Shown: positions 52,213-64,000 of the stretch, one piece after another
How positions within the stretch are numbered: position 1 is the stretch's first letter
How the letters are laid out: every line of letters starts with the position of its first letter
Assembly: GCA_017506865.1 (NCBI GenBank)
Contig: JAFCMP010000023.1
Span: 124,001-188,000 of the forward strand
Length of the DNA: 64,000 bases
Reading direction: 5' to 3'
DNA from: Tribonema minus
Taxonomy: Eukaryota > Sar > Xanthophyceae > Tribonematales > Tribonemataceae
The notes under the pieces: model-generated
Told to the model about the DNA's origin: nothing
What the model saw: the letters and a program-made list of their open reading frames with translations, nothing else
The model's database searches: none
Position numbers and translations under genes: made by a program

Positions 52213-54014
52213 CTACATCTCAATCCCGTCCTCCTCCGCCGACCCGCGCCGCGGCGCCGCCGCCGCCGCCAGCGGACCCAGCACCCGCTCCAGCTCCTCC
52301 AGGCACACGCGGCGCGCGTGCTCCTGCGTGAGGCGAAGCAGCGCGCTGCGCGTCTCCGCGTCCATCGCCAGCGCCTCGTACAGAGCGTCCGCCTCCGCCT
52401 CCGTTGCCGCCTGCGCCGCGGCGGCCTCCCACGCGCTCGTGACGGCGTCGGCGTGCGCGGGCGGCAGCGCGCGCAGCGCGCGCCGCCAGGCGCCGCCGTC
52501 CGCCGCCGCCGCCGCGCGCATCTCCGCGACGCTCATGGATGCCAGCCCCGCGCCGCCGCGCGCTGCCTGCGACTGCGTCGGCGCATCTGTGGGCGGCGGC
52601 GGTGGCGGTGCTGCTGCTGGTGCAGCAGCACCGTTGAGGCGCACTGGCACGCGTTCGGTGCCATGCTGATCGTCACCCTGGTGCCGTCGCGCGGCATCGC
52701 CGAGCAGCCGCCGCCGCGACTCCGCGCGCGCCGCCGCCACGAGCTCGTGCGCGGCACAGCGCAGCAGGTACGCGTACGCCGTCGCCCCTCCTCCTCCGCC
52801 GCCGCCGCCGCCGCCGCTGCTCTGCTTGGCGATGGCCGCACGCACGCCCTCATACCACACGTTCACTGCGACGGTGCGCGGCGCCGACTCCACCTGGTGC
52901 CACCAGCCCTCTGGAATGAAGAGCGCGGCGCCGGCGGCGACGGTCACACGCGCGCTGCCGTCGCCCGCGGCGGCGCCCGCGCGCGCTGCCGCCGCGGCGG
53001 CGTGCGCCGACAGCGCGGAGTGGTTGGGAGTCGTGGCGTACGCGGGGAAAGCCTTGACGCGCGGCGTCGCTGACGGCGGCAGGAGCGTCACCACCTTGCT
53101 GCGCGCAGGAGTTGAAGTCAGAGTTCAGGGGGTTGCAGAAGGGGGAGGCAGGGGGGCAGGTCACTGTGTTGGCATATGGTGAGATGCAGGCGCAGGCGCG
53201 AATGCGGTCGCCAGCGTGATGTGAACACCTGCGTGCTGACGCGGCGCTGACGCTCGGACAGCGGCAGGTTCTGAACGAGCAAGGGCGGTCGGGGCATGCG
53301 CGATCTATGGTGTGAGCGATCGCTCAAAGCACCTGTCAAAAGTATGGTGCAGCGCGGTGCCTGAGCGCGAATTGAATGCGCTTGAACGTGTCAGGCAGGA
53401 TTGAACAATCAGAAATACTGGTCCAGCACGGTTTGTGTGCAGCATGCCCGACAGCTAAATCCGCGCACACCAACACGTCCTACGCAACTCTGCAGCGGTG
53501 CCGTCACACACTGCGAACCCCCCCCCCACCCCTTACCCCACCACACGATCTGCACAACAACGAGCAGTGTACGACCAGCGAAACAGAGACGCTGCTTCTT
53601 TACAGCCGCCTGTGCCGCATGCGGCTGCGCTAAAACCACTGCAGCAGCTTCACCATCGCGGATCCGTCAGCAGCGCTCAGCGCGGGCTCACCTGCCCGCC
53701 AGAACAAACAGAACATTGTGGTTGCAGTCGTAGTGCAGGTTCGTAGACGTCTCCTGCGGCCCCGCCCACAAGCAGATCTGCAGCAGCTCAGTCTCATCGA
53801 TGAAGGCGGGGGCGCGGAAGCACGGCGCCAGCTGCGGCACTGCCACAGGCTTGTCCGGTTCGCTGGAGGCAATGCAGCACTGAGCTAAATAGTAGGCAAC
53901 AGCTGGTGATGAAGCTGGAATCGACTTGCTGGGGTTGCTGCTGGTGCTGGTGCTTTCCACTGATCCATGGTTTCCGCTGTCGCTGCTACTGCCACTGCTG
54001 CTGCCGCTGCTGTC

Positions 54015-54045
<31 letters not shown>

Positions 54046-54527
54046 CTACAGCTGGCGATAGCAGGATCCAGCACAGGCTGCATTGGTTCTACATCAAAAT
54101 TGATCCTTGTCTCCGGACAATGTTTACGCTTTCTACTTTTGCTGCAGATTCTTGCGCTCTGTGTCTGCTCTGCCTCGACGTCAAAGAGCTGTCCGAGCGG
54201 CATGCGTGCAACACACCGCCTCTCAGCATCACCATCGAAAGTTCCATCCTGACCTCTAGAGCAAGCCACGTCCACAACGGTTTGGTAAGCTCCTCGTGCT
54301 TTCAGCTGCAGCACCAGACTTGCTGGCTCAGCCCAGAAATTGTCTCCCTCTAGGATCTCATCCAGGATCCCAGGGCCTTTCAGGATGCAGGGGCAGTTGC
54401 ACCGCAAGCGTTTCCGCAGCTCTGTCGCTGATGCCGTCTGCGTATATTCCAGCACGTCGCAGTGGCTAAAGCCTTCTGCCTCCATCAATTCTTTCCTCGT
54501 GAGCTCCAACTCCACGAACTTCAACAT
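52213..54527 (-). CDS. JmjC (cupin-8) Fe(II)/2-oxoglutarate-dependent oxygenase, two exons
   Basis: Exons (complement) 53692-54527 and 52213-53098; 1722 nt, 573 residues plus TAG, phase 2 junction. The JmjC fold starts around CNCPCILKGPGILDEI, and the active-site segment is ICLWAGPQETSTNLHYDCNH (HxD at about His265, Asp267), continuing HNVLFVLAGSKVVTLLPPS across the junction. The third metal ligand is in AALFIPEGWWHQVES (about His346), and NVWYE closes the barrel. Members of this family hydroxylate or demethylate histones, ribosomal proteins or tRNA; the HxD-WAGP and PEGWWH pattern is closer to small JmjC hydroxylases (JMJD5, HSPBAP1, TYW5 type) than to histone demethylases with extra domains. 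A polyserine tract lies in the middle of exon 1, and exon 2 continues as an Ala/Arg-rich helical tail. The chosen Met (54527) avoids an N-terminal extension of poor composition. Confidence 0.85.
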
Positions 54528-54560
54528 CAACTTGATCTGCAAACACTCAAAAACAAACAT

Positions 54561-54851
54561 ATGGTGGCGGCCGTGGGATGCGAAGCCAACTGCTTCTTCC
54601 AAGCTGCAGCGGCGGCCGCCCTCAATGTGAACACAGAAACGCATGCCGCTGACACCGCGGCCGCTGCTGACTCCCACCCGGAGGCCACAGACTTGGTGTC
54701 TCACGGAATGCTTTTTGCCTGCGTGCTGGCAGTGGCTGCCTTCGCTGTGGTGCTCTTGTGGAGAAGCTTCAGAAGCGGACGGGAGCCTGACGGGAGTGGC
54801 GAGCGATTGGTGGCCGACCAGGCAGTTCCAAATTATAGCACCGCAGTCTAA
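54561..54851 (+). CDS. Possible small single-pass membrane protein
   Basis: ATG at 54561 to TAA at 54849-54851, 96 residues, starting 33 bp from the divergent JmjC start. Residues 1-50 are Ala/His/Glu-rich, then a clear membrane segment (HGMLFACVLAVAAFAVVLLW) with a positive flank (RSFRSGR), and a polar tail ending NYSTAV. No family recognised. It could be chance: it is on the strand opposite an extended JmjC frame, and the gap between starts is very small. Confidence 0.4.
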   Translation: MVAAVGCEANCFFQAAAAAALNVNTETHAADTAAAADSHPEATDLVSHGMLFACVLAVAAFAVVLLWRSFRSGREPDGSGERLVADQAVPNYSTAV

Positions 54852-56682
54852 GAGAGACAGGCAAGCACCAGGATGATGCGTGTTTGGTTGGGTCAGTAGC
54901 TGTGCTCCTGCATTGGTTGTGGAGCCAGGACGAAGGCTCCGACCTGCATTGTCAATCGCTATCAGCAACCATGCTCGTCACGAAACTGGATCTGGAAGGT
55001 CGGCAGCACATGTTGCTTCAGGTGAAGCACACCTCACTCGTAGATCGCACAAGCGACAGCACAAGTTTCAGCCACTGCATACATGTGCACGGCCATGCTT
55101 TGGCATGAACCGTTGCTCTTCCAGCTCAGTCGTTTCAGCAGCTTGTGGTGGCGGAAGTGGGGGGGAGAACCCTGTAATTAGCAGCACAGCTCAGACGTAA
55201 CGTGCACAGCAATCTACCAGAGCTTCTCAGCCAACACATCAGAGGACAGAGGGGCGGTGAGGCCCGGCGGTCACACGCAGACCGCACATTCATGGACTCT
55301 TTGTACAGATTATGAGGATCAGCACATGCCTGTTAATAGCAATGCTCATGCCGTGTGACCGCTGCGTGCGCAGCCCCCGTGCGCACATGGAGGAATGCCG
55401 TCGTTTTTGTCCTGCTGCACGCACTTGCTCAATCATTATGCATCCGCAGCAGTCATTATTGCAAGTGCACGACTGCATGCCGAAGCTGCTGTGCACATGC
55501 CGGCGCTGTCTGCATGAGGCGGGCAAGGCGTAGCGGGGTCGACTACAGACATGTTCGCTCTGTTTCATGTACTGAAGCACGTTTTTCAAGAGACTGTGGT
55601 GACTCCATCCTGTAACACAGATCATCAATGCCTGCACGGCATGGCAGCCCTTCACTAATTTGTCCTGAAGCGCGGTCTCGTGTGTCATTGCGTTGCTTTC
55701 CAATTTATGATATATCATCAAGGCAGAGTGCAGGAAGTATTGACTTTGCAGCATCGGCCAAGCTGCCACTGCACAAATGATGATGTGGCCAATACGTCAA
55801 TGTTGAAGCACGCACTGTCAGCTATGCGTGGCGCAGCAACACTGACACAGCCCGTCACTTTCGGTGCAAGCGTCCACGTTATGTCACGTAGTGCCTGTGC
55901 AGGACATGCGTGGACTGCGTGCTTCAAGTTTTTGCCCGCATGGACACTCAGACCGGGCTGATTTGATATCATGATCTAGCATTTGCACGATTTACTTCCT
56001 TTCACAAGAGCTGGTTGCACCCCGTGACTTCTTCATTGGTATACTGCCAAGCCCAAACAGCACCTGAGAAGCAGGGCTGCTGCTTTTGCGAGCCTCCTCG
56101 GCTTTGCACATGAGCAGCTGCGCAAGCACCGTCTCCCCCCATGCCTGTCGTCACGATGCGGGCACAGCGCTGCGCGAGTAAGCGCACGACGACAGCTGTT
56201 GTGACAGCGCGCTGGGGTGATGCAAATGCAGGGCGCGTTGCAAATGCAGGGCGCATTGCAATGAGCCTCGCATGCGCTCATTCCTGTGCGGTCAGTGAGG
56301 TGTGCGTCTGCATGTCACTCTGCTGAAGCACGAGCATGTAAGTCAAGTCAACGCAAGACATGTACTTTCAAAGTAGTTTTGCATGGCGGACACAACGCTG
56401 TGATGGTAGACTGATAAGGGTGCAGCATTGCTCAGCATTGCACCACATCCACAAACCTGAGCCTCCACCTTCTCAGCGTCTACTGAGTCAGTGAGGGCAA
56501 GTGGGGTGAGTCTTACGGTCATGTCAGCACACGTGCAGTGTTGGGCTTACATGACAGGCACCACCGAAACGGCCAGCGCAAGCGCCCAAAACTCAAGCCT
56601 CAGGCATGGTCGCTGCAAGTCTCGTGCATTGACGCATGCACTGCTGCCAACGGACCGCTGCGGCGCCGCAGCGCCAGCCGCG
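54852..56682. other. Region without recognised genes
   Basis: Frames on both strands look random in composition. A local duplication TGCAAATGCAGGGCGC occurs near 56220-56255. Confidence 0.5.
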
Positions 56683-59600
56683 TCAGTCCTCGTCGAGCTC
56701 AAAGTCGTCATCGTCGTCCGCAGCGTACGACGCCGCCGACGCCGGCGAACCTGGCGCCGCCGCTGCCGCCGCCGCCGCCGCTGCCAGCTCGCTCTCCCTG
56801 CGCGCCTGCTCCAGCTGGTCCTCCTCCTGGTTGCCCCTGGGCGCGTGCGGCGGCGCGGCGGCGCTGGCGGAGGCCGCGTCGCCGTCCTCATCGCGGTCCG
56901 AGAAGGCGTACATGTCGTCGGCGGCGTCGCTTTCGGCAGCAGAGGCGGCGGTGGCCGCGGTGCCGCTGCTGTCGCGTCGCTTGGGGTCCGGATCTGCGGC
57001 GGCGGCGGCGGCGGCGGCGGTGGCTGGAACGAGCGCAGCAGCGGAAGCAGACGCGCGCGGCACGGCAGGCGCAGCCGCGGGCGCGGCGGACGCTGCTTCG
57101 TCGTCCTCGTCAAAGTCATAATTTGTATCGTCATCAGCGCCGCCACCGGCCTGGCTGCCGCCTCCTCTTTGTCCAACGCTGTCGCCGCCGCCACCGCCGC
57201 GATTGTCAATGCTGTCGTCATCGCCGGCGCTGCCGTGGCCTGTGACGGCAGCATGGTCGCCGCCATCACCATCAGCAGCGCCGTCGCCGCCTTCTTCTGC
57301 AGCGGCAGCAGGGCTATCTGAGGCGCGCACAGGCGGTTGCGGCACAGCTGCCTGCGGTCGTGATGTGCTGCTGCCATCGTCGAGGCTGTCTTCTGCTGCT
57401 GCGGCAGCGCTGCCCTCGGGCGCTGCTGCCTCCGCGGCGTCATCAGCCGCGTCCTCCTCCATGTCGTAATTGTAGTCGTCCGTTGCGTCCTGCGACTCGC
57501 CAGCGGTGGCGTCGCCGGCGACGGGAGCCGGCCCAGGCAGCGTCGCCGGCGCACTGCTGCCTGCAGCAGCAGAGACTGCTGCCGTCCCTGCGGCAGAAGG
57601 CGACGTGTGGCTGCCATCATCTTCAAACTCAGGCTCAGGCGCGTCTTGCACACTAGCTGCTGCTGTTGCTGCTGCTGCGTCGCCAATCCCACCGCTCGCG
57701 CCGCTATCGCCGCCGCTGCCACCGCTGCCTTCAGCGTCGTGCTTGCGGGAAACGCCGAGCTGCACGATGGCCGCGGCGAGGGGGCCTGCGCCGCTGCCGC
57801 CGCGCGCCACCTCGCTGCCGCGCTGCAGCGCGCCCGTGTTCGCTGGCGCGCGCAGGAAGCCGCTCTCCTCGCTGTCTGCCAGCGCCGCAGACTCGTCCGC
57901 CTCAAAGCCGTCGTCGTACGCGACGCTCTCCGCGGCCGTCAGCGCGTCAGCAGAGGGCGCTGCGCTAGCGGCTGACCCGCGTCGCTCGACCTCAGCCAGC
58001 GCCGCCACCGCCGCTGCTGCTGCTGCGTCAACCTCAACAGCAGCCTCCGGGACCTCGTCGGCGTCAGCGGCGGGCGGCGCGAGGGACCCTTCCTCCGCCT
58101 CAAAGTCATCGTCAAATGCCGCCTCGTCGCCCTTTACCTCCTCTCTCGGCGAGCTGCTCGGCGCCTGCTCTACAGCCGTGGGCGACGCAGCAGCAGCAGC
58201 AGCAGCAGCAGCGTGCGGCAACGGCATTTCCTCGCCGTCTTCAAACTCCGCGGTGCTGCCGTAGTCCGCGTCCACCTCTGCCTCGTCGGACTCCGCCCCC
58301 GCCATCATGAGGTCGTCCGCGTCGTCGCCGACAGAGCCTGTGGCTATGGACGCCGCCGCAGCAGCGGAAGGCGCCGCGCTGCTGCCGCCGTTGGTGGCAG
58401 CGCTTGGCCGCCGTGTCGAGCCACGCCGCGCTGTCGAGACGGACGCAGCTGATGAGCGCCTGCTCTGCGATTGCGCGGGAGCAGGAGCTGCAGCACTGGT
58501 GTTGTTGGCGCTGCCTGCCTGCTTTTCAGCTGGCTGCGGCGCGGTGGCAGCGGCTGCTGCGTGCGAGGGCGCTGCTGCCTTTGATTGTGAGGCCTTGCGC
58601 TGCTGCTGCTGCTGCTGTGAGTTCTTACGCACTGCGCCAGCACCAGCGCCGCTAGTGCCCACCGTACCCACTGAAGCAGTTGGCTTCGCCGCAGGCAAAG
58701 GCTTCGCAGCAGGCGCTGCTGCCTTGTTGATGACCGTCGGCTTTGCTGCAGCTGGCGCCTTGCTCGCCGGCCCGACCGCCGCGCTGGTCTTCCTGGCCGC
58801 AGCGGAAGCAGCAGCAGCAGCGGGAGCGCCTCCTGCCGCCGCGCCCGCCTTCGCATGCCGCGCCCCCGCCGCCGCCGCCGCCGCCCCCGCTGCCGCTGCC
58901 GCCGCGCCGCCCTTCCCCGCGGGCCCCGGCGGCACCACGTACGGCGACCTGCTAATGGCCGTTGGCGACAAATCTGCTGGCGCTGAGCGCGACCCCCTCG
59001 CCCCCCTGGCAGCAGCAATGCTCAGCGCGCCGCCGTCCACGCGCAGCTGCCGAACGAGCGGGCCCGCGATCCAGGCGGCGACGGACGCGGCGCCGCGCGC
59101 GGCGTCGACGGCCGCGGCGTCCAGCGTCAGCGCCGCGCGCGCGCGCGTCGCAGGGTGGAAGGCGCACACCTCTAGCGCGCCGCTCGCGCCGTCGCGCTGC
59201 GCGCTGATGACGTAGCTCTGCCCATCGCTCAGCGTGTGCAGCGACTTGTAGACGCACGCGCGGTGCGGAGCGGCGGCGGCGCCCGCTGCTGCCGCCGCTG
59301 CGGCGTCCCTCGACGCGCGCCGCTGAGCGTGCGCGCGCGCGGAAGGCGCTTGCGCAGCGGGCGACGCCTCCGTGTACGTCGCGCCAGCAGCAGCGGCCTC
59401 GGCGCCGCCGTCTGCGCCATACCATTCATCGAGCGCCGACGCGCTCCACTCCTCGAACCCCTCCGCAACGCGCAGCACCTGCAGCGCCCACGCCATGAGC
59501 CGCGCCAGCGTTGCGCTCTCGCCGCCGCTGGCGCCGCTGTCAGCGCCGGCGGCGCCGCGCAGCACCAGCGGCCGCATGGCTGGCACCTGCAGGAAGGGCC

Positions 59601-60378
59601 GCAGCGCGTGCGCCTTGAACGGCGGCACCGGCGCCCGATCGCTGGCGCCGCCGCCGCTGCAAAGCATCTCGCGCATGCGCTTCAGCAGCGCCTCTGGCGT
59701 GGGTTCGGCGCACAACGCGCGGAACCCCGCCGGCCACGCCGTCGCCGCGGCGTCCGGCATGCTGTCGGGCGGCGCGAGCAGGATGCCGATGGCGGCGCAC
59801 ACGAGCGACCGCGCTTTGGAGTCAGACTCCGAGTCGGAGGCAGGGGCGCCGGCGCCGCTGCCGCCCGCCGCGTCACTGCCGCCGTCTTCCTGTTGCCCTG
59901 CTGCGGCGGCGGTCGTCAGGTTCAGGAGGTCTTGCGGCGTGACCAGCGCGAGAGCGTCCCCGCCGCTGTAGCCCCCCGCAGCGCCTGCCGCCTCGCCGCA
60001 TCCGTACGCCTGCACCTGCAAAGCGCCGTCCGGCGCGCCGCCGCCGTGGCCGAACGGGTCTGACATCGAGCACACGATGCGGCTGCCGCCGCCCCCCTTT
60101 GCCGCACCGCCCCACTTTGCCACCCCCTCGCTCGTGGCCGCTCTCCCGCGCCTGCCGCCGGCGTGGTCCTCGGACGCAGCGCCGGACGTGAGCGACAGCG
60201 CGGGCTGCAGGAGCGGGGTGCTGGCGCTGCAGGCGGCGGCGCGCGTGCGCTTCGTGCGCCGCACCGCCTGCGGCAGCGTGCCGCACAGCGGCGCGCCGAG
60301 CGCCGGCAGCGCGCACGGGGCTCTGCCCGACGCGCCGCTCTGCTGCTGCTGCTGTGCGTCCTGCCCGTTGGCATCCAT

Positions 60379-60410
<32 letters not shown>

Positions 60411-60847
60411 TGCGCTGCTGGAAGCGGCGGCTGCTGGCGTAAAACTGCTCGTCGCGCGCGTTGGCGCTGAGCGCGATGAGCTGATCGCGCGCGGCGTCGT
60501 ACCAGTCGAAGGCGTCCGGCGCGATGGGCTTGCGAGCCTGCGCGCCGCCGCTGCCGCCGCCGCCGGGGCTGCCATTCCTGTGGCGCTTGGCGGCGGCAGC
60601 GCCGCGGCCGGCGCCGGGCAGCGGCAGCGCTCCAATCATGCGGCCGCCGAACGGCGCCTGCTCGCGCAGCGCCTCGTAGTCTTCCTCCCGAATCAGCGCG
60701 CTCGCTGCCGCCCGCAGCTGCTCTCGCAGCAGCGCGTCCGAATCCGCGTAGCACGCGGCGGCGCCTCCTCCGCTCAGCAGCTGCGTCAGACATGCAGGGC
60801 TGCCGCAGCTGCCGTCGCCGGCGCAGGCGTCGCCGTTCGCAGCTGCG

Positions 60848-60878
<31 letters not shown>

Positions 60879-61645
60879 CGGCGCGGTCGGCGGCGCGCTG
60901 GCGCTGCTCGTCAAGCGTCTCCTGCAGCATGAGCGGGTTGCGGCACAGCTTGGCGGGGTGCATGCGCAGCGCGCGCACGAGTGGCTTGATGCCCGCCAGG
61001 AAGTTGAGGTCGTTGACGGCCTTGAGCAGGTAGTTCTCGCCGCGCCAGACGAAGGCCGGCGGCGGCGGCACCGTCGGGTCATCGTCGTCATTATCCGGCG
61101 GCGCGACGCCGGATGCCTCGCGCCAGCGCAAGACCGCGCCGATGACCTCCACGGTGACGTCACGCAGGCTGAGCAGGAGCTCGAGCACGCCGGAGTCGGC
61201 GGTGCCGTCGGCGGGCGATGCGAGCGAGTTGCGGCGCAGCTGCTCGCCGAGCCCCTCCAGCCGCTCCATGAGGCCCTCGCGTATCAGGATCTTCTTGAGC
61301 ACCTGCGAGGGCGGATGGCAGCAGCAGCAGCGGGGTGAAGCAGGGGGGGGCGCACTACCTGTCGATGGTTTGTTGGTACGCATGCCGATCAATCACGCAC
61401 GAGCGCGGTGCAGTGTTGATGAATCAGCAGTGCAAATAGTGTTTTAGAGATGTGTGACCAATAGCTACAGAATGAGCCCGCACCTGCAACTCCGCCTGCG
61501 GGTCGGTGCCGACGTGATGCTGGAAGTCAAACGCAGCCGCCACGCCACAAAATGCAGAGTCAGCTCCAGCCTCGACGTCCTCCTGATGATCGACATCTTG
61601 GGGCCTGGATCGACGTCTGCTGGTGGCGCCGTATTTGACGCGCAT
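56683..61645 (-). CDS. Large acidic, Ala-rich protein (1593 residues), possibly cytoskeletal or ciliary
   Basis: Exons (complement) 61484-61645 and 56683-61302, phase 0; ATG at 61645, TGA at 56683-56685. The N-terminal ~170 residues look conserved: GTDPQAELQVLKKILIREGL, DVTVEVIGAVLRWREA, FVWRGENYLLKAVNDLNFLAG, LRMHPAKLCRNPLML. A segment near the middle, ACVYKSLHTLSDGQSYVISA ... CAFHPATRARAALTL, reads like a small beta domain. The C-terminal third is low complexity and strongly acidic with repeated acidic-aromatic units (DADYGSTAEFEDGEEM, AFDDDFEAEEG, AYDDGFEADES, DDYNYDMEED, TNYDFDEDDE, DDDDFELDED). The W..NYLLK block and acidic-aromatic repeats remind me of axonemal proteins, but I cannot name a family. 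It is one almost uninterrupted 4.6 kb exon, unlike its neighbours. Confidence 0.72.
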
Positions 61646-63200
61646 TGCTGCAGTCACCGCTCGTCAACCCGTGCTGCAGCTGCCGTGGGTGTGTCTCGGT
61701 CACAGCACGTGTGCTGTTGTGTTGAAGTGCCGACTCGACTTGCTCGTGCCGTTGTTCCCTCCAGCGGCTTGGCAAGAGCAAGTGCTTTGTCACCTGCTAG
61801 TGTGACTGCTGCAACAGTTGTCGGCTCTGTTAGCTGATGCAGCTTGTCGAAGCTCCGCCTGCCGCTCTGTTTTACAGCTGGCTGATGCAGACTTTGCCGC
61901 TGCCATTAGTATATGCGTTGCCACGATTTATGCTGCTGCTAATGATACAGCCCTGCTGGAGCAGTTCCTGCTGCTGCTACTAATGCTACAGCTGGCTTGC
62001 TGCAGCTACGCACCGAGAAGGGCATGCAGGGGAAAATCACCCTATGTCGGCGACGGTTACAGCTTGAAAGTTGAAGATGGCAGGCCTCAAGTGACAAGTG
62101 GCAGCTCAAATGTACATACACACGTTTTGCCCCCCCCGGGCCAGCTCGCCAACATCGAAAGGTGTGGCAGCGCCATGAAGTGGAGGGTGGGGGCTGCTTG
62201 TCTGGCGCGCCTAGCATGTTTCACCAGCCATGGTGCATCTGGCGCGCCGCAGCAGCACCTGCCACATTTCAGCCGCACATTTGGAGCCCCTTATCACACA
62301 GCACCAGCAGGCCAGAGGAGCATTACGTTCGAGCTCGCGGCATCGGCAAGGACATGGAAAGCTTTGCAGTTCGCCTCTCAAGCAGCACGAGCAGCTACTT
62401 CCCTCCCCTCCCGCCACCCAAGGATACTATCTTCGGGCCTTTTGGCACCGTTGATTGTCATACCAATTGCTCTTCGAGCTGATCCAAGGCTGAAGCAGAA
62501 GGAGTGGGGCTCATGCAGCTGTGCGCAGCTGCTGCAGACTACGCCTGCTCGGCCGTCGCCAGGGCTCGTGCCTTTTCCACCATGTGCCGACCAACCTGCG
62601 CTTGAAGTTCGCCACCAAGGACACTATCCCGGGGCTTCACGGCACCTTGGATTGTTGACCCTACTCCTATGGAGTGTTGTTCGTGTGGCGGCAAACCGCA
62701 GCTTCTGCTGGCACCTCTGGCCCCGACTGCTGCATCGGCGACTGTGGACATCGGACCTGCGCTGCCTCCACCAGCACTTGCCGCCGTACACCGCATTTGC
62801 TGCCCCAGCACCTCACATCTGGACACTATCTTGGGACCTAGCGGTACCCTTGATTGTTGTTACACACACTCTTTCAGAGTCTTGTTCGTGGGGAGGGTCA
62901 GCGATGCGGCGACGGCGCTGGCAGGTGGCGGCTTCGCCTGCTTGGTGGCCTACGCCGACGCAGCGACCGAGTGTCAAGCCTGCTGCCTGCTGCGCCAAGA
63001 TCATCAACGCGAACACCAACACCTGCAACCACACCGTCGAAGACCGGAGCCTATCCGCCGCCGTCCCTGCCGCCGGCGATGGCGCACGCCTTCAACCCAC
63101 AACCGACACAAGGACACTATCTTGGGGCCTCGCGGCACCCTTGGATTGTTAGTCATACAACTCTGCGGAGTGTTGTCTAAGGCATGTGGTTAGAGAGCGG
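61646..63200. repeat. Degenerate tandem repeats around a GGACACTATCTTGGGGCC core
   Basis: Four related segments at about 62422, 62619, 62820 and 63112 (AGGACACTATCTTGGGGCCT-like, then CGGCACCCTTGGATTGTT). Spacing is about 200, 200 and 290 bp, with intervening sequence also partly similar (CAGCACCT.CACAT.T.GA). A 444-residue frame crosses the region but appears to be a by-product of the repeats. Confidence 0.65.
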
Positions 63201-63389
63201 CGCCTGTGCGCGGCGACGGGGCAGGCGGCGGCAGCTGCTTGGCGGGAGCGGCGCGGAGGAGCAGGAGCAGCAGGAGGAAGGAGTTCGCAGCAGGGGTTCC
63301 AGTGTGCGGCCGGGGACACCGGGGGGGGTAACACTAGCAAATAGAAGGGCGGGTTTTAGTAGATATGCTTGCTGGAGTGACAGCATCAG

Positions 63390-63780
63390 CCTTTGCAGCA
63401 CCAGTGCCTGGCACTTAGTGATCCATGACCATTGTCCTCAGTTCTGGGCGCTGCTACCAGTAGCCCAGGCCTGCACAAAGCTGTTTACGGTTAGGAGCAT
63501 TTTGGCAGAGACACGGGAGGCCTCAAAGTGGGTCCGGTCGTGTAGAGGCAGTAGCTTAGGCACTTTGGTGCAGCTCGATAGTGGGGACCGATCGGGGTTC
63601 GGGTGGGGTTTGTTGGGGTTGGGTTGGACTCTTCGTAGCAACAGCATTGATACCCTTAGCACCAGTGCCTGGTGCCCAGTGATCATTTTGCCTAGAGGCG
63701 TGATTCAGACGTGTCAGCATGGTCCTCAGTTCTGGGCGCTGTCAAAGGCGACCCAGGCCTGCATAAATCTTTTTCAAGAC
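63390..63780. repeat. Two-copy tandem repeat, about 260 bp period
   Basis: GCACCAGTGCCTGG...GTCCTCAGTTCTGGGCGCTG...CCCAGGCCTGCA at about 63400-63480 recurs at 63659-63760. Confidence 0.7.
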
Positions 63781-63926
63781 GGGACAAGTGTGCCTCACGG
63801 CTGGGCAACCCTAAGTAGGGTTTGGTTGTGGGGTGTTGGTGGTAGTGTGAAGAGGGGGAAGCCTGTTTGCGTTTGAGTCTCTCTTCGGAGAAGGAATGTT
63901 GCATTGATTGCACATCCAAAGAGAGG

Positions 63927-63966
63927 GCTTTTCGCGCCCCTTGCGAAGCGAAATTAATAAAAGTAC
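63927..63966 (+). mobile_element. Retroposon 3' tail, third copy
   Basis: CTTTTCGCGCCCCTTGCGAAGCGAAATTAATAAAAGTAC. A TTCGC/GCGAA hairpin is followed by AATTAATAAAA, as at 17479-17512 and 21478-21517. It suggests that the preceding 63.2-63.9 kb belongs to a related element. Confidence 0.6.
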
Positions 63967-64000
63967 ATGTGGTCCTTTGATGCGAGAGCTGCAAGCGGGT

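Noticed and set aside
54528-54968. N-terminal extension of the JmjC frame
   Set aside because: Composition is poor and it lies opposite a more protein-like plus-strand frame, so the start at 54527 was preferred.
55290-55769. 159-residue minus-strand frame
   Set aside because: No motif, random composition, no splice or context support.
61818-63152. 444-residue plus-strand frame
   Set aside because: It crosses degenerate tandem repeats, has no domain-like segment, and its peptides repeat with the DNA units.

Overview
The window is nuclear DNA from a GC-rich eukaryotic alga. Its genes have GT-AG introns. Two neighbouring genes encode N-terminal presequences with an Ala-Ser-Ala-Phe cleavage motif (residues 23-26 of the alanyl-tRNA synthetase, 18-21 of the aspartate kinase). 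That motif is typical of proteins imported into secondary, red-alga-derived plastids, so a haptophyte or a photosynthetic stramenopile is the best guess. Short interstitial TTAGGG-type telomere repeats, rather than the TTTAGGG type usual in green plants, fit this. Many introns carry long C runs before the acceptor or G runs after the donor.

Layout. 1-950 holds the 3' end of a pyruvate dehydrogenase E2-like gene that lacks the catalytic His. 1406-2905 is an unrecognised three-exon gene. 4857-7580 (minus) is an intronless polyQ protein with a probable PX domain. 7743-8724 is a copy of a ~1 kb dispersed repeat (R1). 9043-10458 is the C-terminal part of a non-LTR-like retroelement protein. It is cut by a 10.7 kb LTR retrotransposon (10459-21204) with a CATG target duplication. 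21205-26400 is a repeat graveyard: the 3' tail of the interrupted element, a second R1 copy, and two diverged copies of another repeat (R2). 27451-35311 (minus) is a ten-exon alanyl-tRNA synthetase gene. It is divergent, across 106 bp, from a five-exon aspartate kinase gene (35418-40837). A four-exon PP2C phosphatase (42188-44506, minus), an unresolved region, an SNU23/ZMAT2 splicing factor (46814-47521), a six-exon coiled-coil protein (48393-51521), a two-exon JmjC protein (52213-54527, minus) and a 1593-residue acidic protein (56683-61645, minus) follow. The last 2.3 kb is repeat-rich and ends in the same retroposon 3' tail seen twice earlier.

The most interesting object is the LTR element. 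It is Ty3/gypsy-like by its reverse transcriptase, RNase H and integrase. Between Gag and the aspartic protease it carries a C5-cytosine DNA methyltransferase domain (motifs II, IV, VI, VIII and X visible). After the integrase come a chromodomain-like segment and two Tudor/Agenet-like segments. The copy is broken by frameshifts and at least five in-frame stops, so it is a fossil. Its plan is that of an element that can write and read chromatin marks. All exon models were derived by hand; for the complete multi-exon genes the summed coding lengths divide by three and the intron phases match.
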